From Manihot esculenta (Eukaryota > Streptophyta > Magnoliopsida > Malpighiales > Euphorbiaceae): 64,000 nucleotides of DNA. The position numbers and the translations under genes were made by a program. The stretch lies in assembly GCF_001659605.2 (NCBI RefSeq), contig NC_035161.2, forward strand, positions 33,575,191 through 33,639,190, read 5' to 3'. A model generated the notes under the pieces. It had not been told where the DNA came from, ran no database searches, and saw only the letters and a program-made list of their open reading frames with translations. Shown in pieces: positions 57,031 through 64,000 of this stretch (position 1 is its first letter; every line of letters begins with the position of its first letter).

Positions 57031-57238
57031 ATAATAATAACAGTAATAATAATAATCTTCTGAACCGGTATTTGGCGGGTGTCCCCCCAGCTTATAATTT
57101 GCCAGGAACAAAAAAAAACCCTGATTGATGATGTTGTTAAACGACGCCGCTTGGCTATTAGCTTCCATTTTAAGGACTTGGCAACAGAAACACAACATAT
57201 TTCGTTCGGGGCGGTGGCTTTTGGGCAGAAGGAGAATT

Positions 57239-60200
57239 ATGAGGATAGTGACGTACAACGTCAATGGCCTGAGGCAACGCATCTCCCAGTTTGGTTCTCT
57301 CCTCAAATTGCTTGATTCTTTCGATGCCGATATCATTTGCTTTCAGGCATTACTACCCCTCAAAAATTTATCCTTTTTTCTCTCCTCTGTGAAAAATTTA
57401 CTATCTAATTCTTGATTTTGATTTGGCCTGAAAAGGAAACCAAATTGAGAAGACAGGAGCTTACTTCGGATTTAGCTGTGGCAGATGGCTATGAGTCCTT
57501 CTTTTCTTGCACTCGCACCAATGACAAAGGCCGCACTGGCTACTCCGGTAACCTGTTTGTTAAATTGCCTCAACCAAGATAACTATCATTCTTCTCCTTT
57601 CTAAATACTATTCTTTCCTTTCCTTTTCTTACAGGTGTTGCTACTTTTTGCCGTGTAAAGTCCGCTTTTTCGAGCGACGAAGTGGCATTGCCGGTTGCAG
57701 CCGAGGAAGGTTTCACTGGGCTTGTGGATAGTTCTAGAAATGGGAAAGCCGAAATGCCGGCAGTAGCACAAGGCCTTGAGGAGTATGATCAAGATGAGCT
57801 CCTCAAGGTTGATGGTGAGGGCCGTTGTATCATCACCGATCATGGTCATTTTGGTACTGCTGCTTTTAGTTTGGTTGAAATTTTCAATTTTTCAATGGAC
57901 AATTTTGTGATAAAAAAATGTTTTTGGGGTATTTGGCAGTGCTTTTCAATATATATGGGCCTCGAGCAGAAAGTGACGATTCCGAGAGGATACAGTTTAA
58001 GCTCATGTTCTTCAAGATACTACAGGTAAATGGAAATTTTATTTCTCCTTTTCAATGGAGATTATGCATCAAAAACCTGAGAAAGGTCGTTTTATTTGTT
58101 GTAGAAAAGATGGGAGAGTCTTCGGCAGGAGGGAAGGAGGATATTTGTTGTTGGTGATCTCAATATTGCTCCCACTGCCATGGATCGTTGTGATGCAGGT
58201 CCAGATTTTGAGAAGAATGAGTGAGTTGTTGTCTGCTTTCTATGCAGTGCTTGCGGCCTTGATATTTGGATCATCTTACTGTTCTCTGTAATTATGTAGG
58301 TTCAGAAGATGGTTTAGATCTATGCTAGTTGAGTCTGGAGGCCCTTTTTTTGATGTTTTCAGATCAAAACATCCTGACAGGTTTACCATTTAAGCCTGAT
58401 ATGCATTTAGGTTCTTGTTGATTGACTAATGATTGATTGTTTTCTTATGGCATTGTTTATTGTTCGAAATCAGGATTTGAGTATTCAATTTTTTGTTTGG
58501 TCAGCAAAAAAGAGATTTGAAATTCTAATAATGTAGCATGTCTCGGCATATGTGTTTTAGCAATTTTCTGTACTTAAAATGGCCTTAAGGCATCTCACAA
58601 GAAATCTTTTTTTTTTTCAACATTTATATATTTTCAATTGAAAATTTGTCATTTGTGTCACTGCAATTTTCTCAATTTGCTTGTACCTACCTAGTTTGTT
58701 TAGTTTGTAAAGTATCATCTGATCTTTGGAAGCTAATTTATTTTTCAAGGTCCCTTGTGTTGAAATCCCGTTCTTCTTTGGTGACTTATTCTACAGAAGA
58801 GAAGCGTACACATGCTGGCCATCAAACACTGGAGCTGAACAATTTAATTATGGGAGTAGAATCGATCACATTCTTTTTGCTGGGTCATGCTTGCATCAAG
58901 ACTATGAGTTGCAAGGTCATAACTTTGTTACTTGCCATGTCAAGGAGTGCGACATATTGACAGAGTATAAACGCTGGAAACCCGGAAATACGCTGAGGTC
59001 TATGTTTCACCCTACTATATCATTATACAGTATTGTTTATTCTGTGGCTATTGGCTAATAATATTACAAAGCTCTTTCTTTCTCTAGCTCATATGTATGT
59101 TTTGTCTTGGACACGGGCATGGTCATGCATGTGTACATTCATTCATGGAGGTGTCTCTTGTCTCTCTGCATGTTTGTGCAAATGCAATGATCTTAACGTT
59201 ATTTGCTGACCCTACAATAGGTGGAAGGGAGGATGGGGAATAAAATTGGAAGGTTCTGATCATGCTCCAATGTGTACAAGTTTGGTAGAAATCCCTGTCG
59301 TTCCTCAACATGGCACCCCTTCTTTATCTGCTAGATATCTCCCGATGATTCATGGTCTCCAGCAGACTCTTGGTGTGAGAAAATTCCCTTGTTCCTTCAT
59401 GATAGTTTGTATCATGCCAATTGTTTCCCCTTTATCTTTTAGTAGTTGTGAAATCCTTAAACTTGTGCAGTGTCTGTTCTATTGAAAAGACAAGCATCTA
59501 CACAAGTTCAATCTTGCAGGATGTCAACTTCATTCTCAGAGGAAAATGCTTCTATAGAGAAATGCAGTGAAAGCATGAAAGGATCGTTCAACAGATGCAG
59601 CATACATGGGCTAACCACAAGTGACTCATATTCTTTGAATGAAGACTCTGAAGGTGCCATTTTGAGAACAGGCAAGAAATCCAAGGATATCACTAATGAG
59701 ACCTGCCCCAACACCACTACTATGTTGCACAGAAGCAATGATAGCTCAGTGCCTGAAGAGAAAACAAAGAAAAAGTTAAGAAAAAGTCAGTGGTCCCAGC
59801 TTTCCCTGAAATCATTTTTCCAGAAAAGTTCGAACATCAGCAATAGTTCTGAACACTCTTCAATGGATGTTTCACTTAGTCAAGCAGATGTGGCCGACTC
59901 TAATAGTCACCCAAATGAAACTGTTGCTAAGGATGGTCAAATCAGCTCTGCCAAACATTATGAATCAATTACGGACCCTCAGGATCAGAACGAGGTAAAT
60001 CAGAACGAGGTAAATTATGGCCCTTCAGACAAAGAGAAAAACAATGTTGCTTTACAGGAGTGGAAAAGGATACAACAACTCATGCAGAATAGCGTACCTC
60101 TGTGCAAGGGCCATAAGGAACCGTGTGTTGCTCGGATAGTGAAGAAACCAGGTCCTACTTTTGGCCGCAGATTTTATGTCTGTGCTCGAGCTGAGGTGTT

Positions 60201-61673
60201 CATACTTTACCATTCCCTATATTACTTGCTACATATGAATTTGCTTTTATGCTTTAGGTAGTTCAAAAAAAAGTCTGAAGGGAAAACATGAAGGCCTCAT
60301 GGATAATCAGAATAGAATTGATGATATAATGGGGTTAGCACCAACTTCATTAAAGTGAAAGAGGCTTTCCCCACCAGTCCCCAGGTGGATAGGGTATTAT
60401 TGGAACCTAATGCCTAGGATTGCAATTTATTTTGATCTATCATTTCCCACAAACAATTGAACTCAAGTGCTGAGTGTAGCTGAGTTCAAGTATAAGAATG
60501 TTTGTCAAATGTTTATCGAGCCTAATCAATAATACAAGTTTTGATATAATTTTAAAGTATCCTACATCTGTTAGATATATGGTACTATGCCTTATAAAGA
60601 CTTGGGTATTCCTCTCTCTTGAGCTGGTTTTTGAGGGTGAGTTACACCCAAGTCCATTTTCTTGCTGTGACATCTTATTTATTTTGATCTATCACTTCCC
60701 ACAAACATTTGAACTCAAGTAGTGAGTCTAGATGAGTTCAAGTATTAGAATGTTTGTCGAGCCTAATCAACAATACAAGTGTTTATATAAATTTAAAGTA
60801 TCCTACATCTTTTAGGCATATGGGTAATGTGCCTTATAAAGTCTTAGGTATTCCTCTCTCTTGAACTAATTGAACTAGTTTTTTAGGGTGAGTTACACCC
60901 GAGTCCATTTTCTTGCCATGATATCTTAGTCTTTCTAACCTATGTTGAGTTCCCACAAGTGTTTTATGTTCAAATGTTAGCATTGAGCGTGAGTAATCCA
61001 TGGTAAATATCACACCTGTTAAGTAGTAGGTAATATGTCTCTTTTAAAGATTTGAGCTATCCTTCCCATTGAGCTATAGCTCTTGGGGATGAGCAGGCTC
61101 AAGTCCATTTTCTTATCATGATACATGAGCCTCCTTAACGATGTTGGGCTTTCTAAAAGTTTTTTATGCTCCACAAATTAGTCCTGAGCATGAGAAAGAT
61201 GTGTTAAATCTTGTATATCTGTTAGGTATGTGGGAAATATGTTCCTTGCAAAGTCTTAGAATCCTCCCCGCTTGAGCTAATAGCCCTAAGTCCATTTTAT
61301 TTTCAGTAGTTAAATAATAATTCATGAATTTGAGCTTGAGTTCATAGGAGATCTGTAAAGAATTTCACTTTAACTTGTAATGGTGATAAGTTAAGTTGAG
61401 CTTCAAGTATTTGAGTTTTTATCAAGTTGAGTATGCTTCTTGCGGTCCGACTTTATGGATTTACTTGGCTATACTTAAAGGTCATTTGAAGTATACCAGT
61501 AACTACGACCCAAAAAGAAAAGAAGTCAAAAGAATTTATGAACTAGATTTAGCAATGAATAAATGAAATAACTTGAGATTTTTCCTTATTTGTTTTTACA
61601 GGGACCTGCATCCAATCCTGAAGCTAATTGTGGCTATTTTAAATGGGCTTCTTCAAAATCCCGGCAGAAATGA
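57239..61673 (+). CDS. APE2: DNA-(apurinic/apyrimidinic site) endonuclease 2, 10 exons, 623 aa
   Basis: A nuclear base-excision-repair enzyme of the exonuclease III family with AP endonuclease, 3'-5' exonuclease and 3'-end cleaning activity. Exons: 57239-57346, 57436-57547, 57635-57853, 57940-58025, 58105-58220, 58300-58380, 58797-58997, 59221-59372, 59471-60195, 61602-61673; all in phase. The first intron begins GC rather than GT. The catalytic domain (1 to about 345) shows [20 protein letters not shown] with the metal-binding glutamate, [36 protein letters not shown] and GSDHAP. A low-complexity linker follows with basic KKKLRK and QLSLKSFF (about 468-475), a perfect PCNA-binding PIP box (QxxLxxFF). 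The C-terminal GRF zinc finger uses [16 protein letters not shown] and NCGYFKW, the CHCC ligands. The start was chosen because [10 protein letters not shown] begins the fold; an in-frame ATG lies 37 codons upstream. Confidence 0.94.
60432..61310 (+). repeat. four head-to-tail LTR-like repeats in the last APE2 intron
   Basis: Four related units of about 160-250 bp lie at roughly 60,432-60,675, 60,680-60,925, 60,930-61,135 and 61,140-61,310. Each runs through a ATCCTACATCTGTTAGATAT-like segment, GTGCCTTATAAAG, a TCTTGAGCT segment and GAGTTACACCCAAGTCCATT followed by TTCTT. This order (CACATCGGTT-like, TATAAAG, CTTGAGCTA, CCAAGTCCA) is a common motif of plant LTR and TRIM retrotransposon ends. 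The first two copies are most alike and the last two are decayed. No internal retroelement coding sequence is present. Confidence 0.75.
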
Positions 61674-62490
61674 CTGACGAAAACTTTACATGGTAAATGA
61701 GCCTGTAATTTTGTTGTAGACTTTTGCTCCTCTCTTATCTCTTTGTTGTAGTCCTTTTCTTGAAGTCTCATTGGAAGTTTCCGATTGTCAGCTCGCATTT
61801 GAGCTGTATCATCATATGAATCAAGTAACTTATTTCTGTGCAATGGAATGGCAATATCTTCATATTGGTTTACTCCATGACTGCGGGCCCTTTCCCTTTG
61901 TTGCTCCTGTGGCATTATGGTTGAAGAGCCAAATTTGTTTTTTAAGGGGAAAAAATATTTTAGATGATGAGAGAAAAACTGTTTTATTATTTTACTTTTC
62001 TTATGATAATAGGGTATGTTGATAAAATAAAATTTTGAAATATATTTGTTATTAAACATTAAAATTATTTTAAGGTTAAATTTAATGTGTTCATAAGAAA
62101 TTTAAAGAGAATGCAGTATGTGCGTGTGTGCGCGCGTTTGTGGTAAGATAATAGGATAATATAATTACTTAAAAAATAGTGTTTTTTTTAAGAATGTAAT
62201 GTCGGCCTCCTAATCACAATCCTAAATGGAGCATGGAGATTTTGTTCACCAAAACTTGAAATACGCCCCTTGCCATCTTCCTTCGGTCACTGATTACACC
62301 AGGTATTACTTTAGCTAGGCTTTCTAAATTTGGTTCTGGCACGTAAGCTCTCGCTCTCCCTGAATGTTGATCTCATATGGTGTTGCCATGATCGTGCAGC
62401 TGCCTTCCATTGTGTGTTGTTTATTTGAATTTGCCATTGTGATTAAATAGATAGTTGATTAAGCATGGCAGTTGCATATGGATTTGAGTG
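61674..62490. other. APE2 3' flank and spacer
   Basis: This holds the probable APE2 3' untranslated region and the upstream region of the next gene. No gene is recognisable on the plus strand. A 141-codon frame on the minus strand has no supporting features. Confidence 0.5.
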
Positions 62491-64000
62491 ATGGGTTCCG
62501 CAGCTGATGCCAAAAGTCTGCGCAGGTCTATTTTCTTTCCTTGAACCCCTATCCTAATTCTACTCTCCTTTTTAGGGCTTTTTTTAATTGGTTGTCGATT
62601 TTTGTCGGTAATTACTGTTCCTTATCCGACTGTCGATAACTCCACTTGTCTCTTTGATGAACTAACCACATTGTATCTTTCAATCGGTGTTGTTCTTCGA
62701 TGCAATTGTGCTTCTGTTTTGATTTTCGTTTTTACTTCTTTGAACTTCTGCATCTGCTTCTGGTTTTGTTATCATTCACATTATGCTGATAGGGCTTTCG
62801 GTTTGGTCACTGGAACGTTGTCGTTTCCATGTGTTAGCACTTGGAAATTCCAAAGCCTAACGCACATGTACATATCTTATAAAAAAAATGAAATGTTTTT
62901 TTCATGGGAGAGTTGCAGAAATTTTGGCGGGTATGTGATGATTGTTTTTCTCTGTAGGGATTGTAGTGTTTTGGTACACTAGTGGGGATAATGCTGGACG
63001 ATAGTTTTTTCCTTTTGTGGAAATTTTGTTCTACTGATGATATGGAGTGGAAATCTGTGGTTGTATTTTGTTTTATTTAAATTTCTGATTTAGTTACTTT
63101 TCTGCTCTTGATACTCCTAACTGGTAGTAAAATTGTTAGGAATTAGTTTGAACGTGCAAACACAATAGTTTATTGTTGATGTAGGCATTTGGATATACTA
63201 AATTTCATAGAACAGCTTGCATTTGTGGGATTCTCTGAATGATGAAGTAGCTCACGAATTGCACTGGAATCTGGATGTTTGTAGATGAACAAATTATTTT
63301 TGTAAAATAATTTTCTCGTATTATGTTTGTTATTGAAGTTCTAATAGTTGTATAGTTCTTGCAGTATGAATAAACGTGCATAACTGAGAAAGATGCTTGC
63401 AAAGGGATACATGTCAGGGCAGCTCTTTGGCCAGACACCAAACTATCCTTTCTCAAAATTTGCAAATCTTTCTCAGTTCAGAGAAAATGCTTTAAATCGG
63501 TACCCAACAATTGACCTGACTAGCCTGAGTGACTGGCGCAAAAATCCCAGAATCAGTTGATTTAGTTAGAGAGAAAACGTAAGTTTTCTGAGTTTGCCTT
63601 AACTTTATTAACGTAAACTCCAAGGAGCATGAGAGTATGTAAAGATTTTACATTGAAAGAATCTTGATCCATTATATATTTTATGACTGTTCTAATGGTT
63701 ATCCAGTGCTGAAAGTTTTGAATTGGAAGAAAAGTCATCAAGTGCAAGAGCGAGAATCTAATCTAGTAAATGTCTTAGAAAACAAATTTTCTGCAGAAGC
63801 TGCTTTGGAGGTATGTTCATTGGATATTTAAACTAATATTTAGATCATTCCGTTTTTATTGTTTAATTTTTAACTCGAGTATTAGCTTACATTGTCAAAC
63901 AATAGCCTTCTCTTGCTTTGTGCCACATTTTAGTTTGATACACTTTTGTGAAAATTCTTGCAGAAAGTTACGTATTTATCCCCAGATTATATTAGATCCT
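62491..64000 (+). CDS. putative 5' part of an unrecognised gene, cut by the window edge
   Basis: Weak evidence for first exons. ATG at 62,491 opens MGSAADAKSLR and meets a CAG/GTCTAT donor at 62,525. An exon starting near 63,389 continues in phase as KMLAKGYMSGQLFGQTPNYP, then SKFANLSQFRENALNRYPTI and DLTSLSDWRKNPRIS before TGA at 63,558-63,560. The frame one base over continues SVDLVREK to a strong GTAAGT donor at 63,580, which suggests either a frameshift or a wrong exon edge. A later exon ending near 63,811 reads SNLVNVLENKFSAEAALE, and a piece near 63,963 reads KVTYLSPDYIRS. The composition looks coding, but I recognise no family. Confidence 0.33.

Noticed and set aside
61634..62059. A 141-codon minus-strand frame antisense to the last APE2 exon
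   Set aside because: No recognisable domain, no promoter or splice context, and its first third is AT-driven Lys/Phe/Ile sequence. A chance frame is more likely.

Overview
The window is nuclear DNA from a flowering plant, most likely a eudicot. Genes are long and split by many GT-AG introns, spacers are very AT-rich with AT, CT, TTA and AC microsatellites, and every recognisable protein belongs to a plant family. The species cannot be named from the sequence alone.

Layout. 1-4.6 kb: AT-rich sequence without a recognisable gene, with a possible LTR remnant. 4.6-7.7 kb (minus): a SWD2/WDR82-like WD40 gene that keeps its introns but carries several stops and frameshifts, so a non-processed pseudogene. 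8.5-12 kb: AT-rich spacer with a decayed tandem repeat. 11,998-13,343: a 1,346-bp hAT-type non-autonomous transposon with a perfect 8-bp target duplication; it carries a captured fragment that looks like mitochondrial acyl carrier protein. 14.3-38.0 kb (plus): an intact 35-exon TRA1/TRRAP gene, 3,889 codons. 39.4-40.7 kb (minus): a three-exon gene of unknown function encoding 347 aa, with a textbook destruction box, under a promoter with mitosis-specific MSA elements. 41-45.8 kb: AT-rich spacer with an RNase H-like retroelement scrap and a G-box cluster. 45.8-50.8 kb (plus): a 12-exon CPK28-type calcium-dependent protein kinase. 52.7-54.8 kb (minus): a five-exon bHLH subgroup IVb transcription factor (bHLH11/bHLH121 type). 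57.2-61.7 kb (plus): APE2, a DNA-repair AP endonuclease with a PIP box and GRF zinc finger. 62-64 kb: the likely start of an unrecognised gene cut by the window edge.

These are independent eukaryotic genes, not an operon. From memory, Arabidopsis carries APE2, bHLH11, CPK18 and TRA1B side by side on chromosome 4, and CPK28 close to a SWD2-like gene on chromosome 5. The window therefore looks like one conserved ancestral block whose two Arabidopsis copies have each lost different members. The items most worth following up are the gene-fragment-carrying hAT element, the MSA-driven D-box protein, and the tandem LTR-like array inside the intron that splits the APE2 zinc finger.
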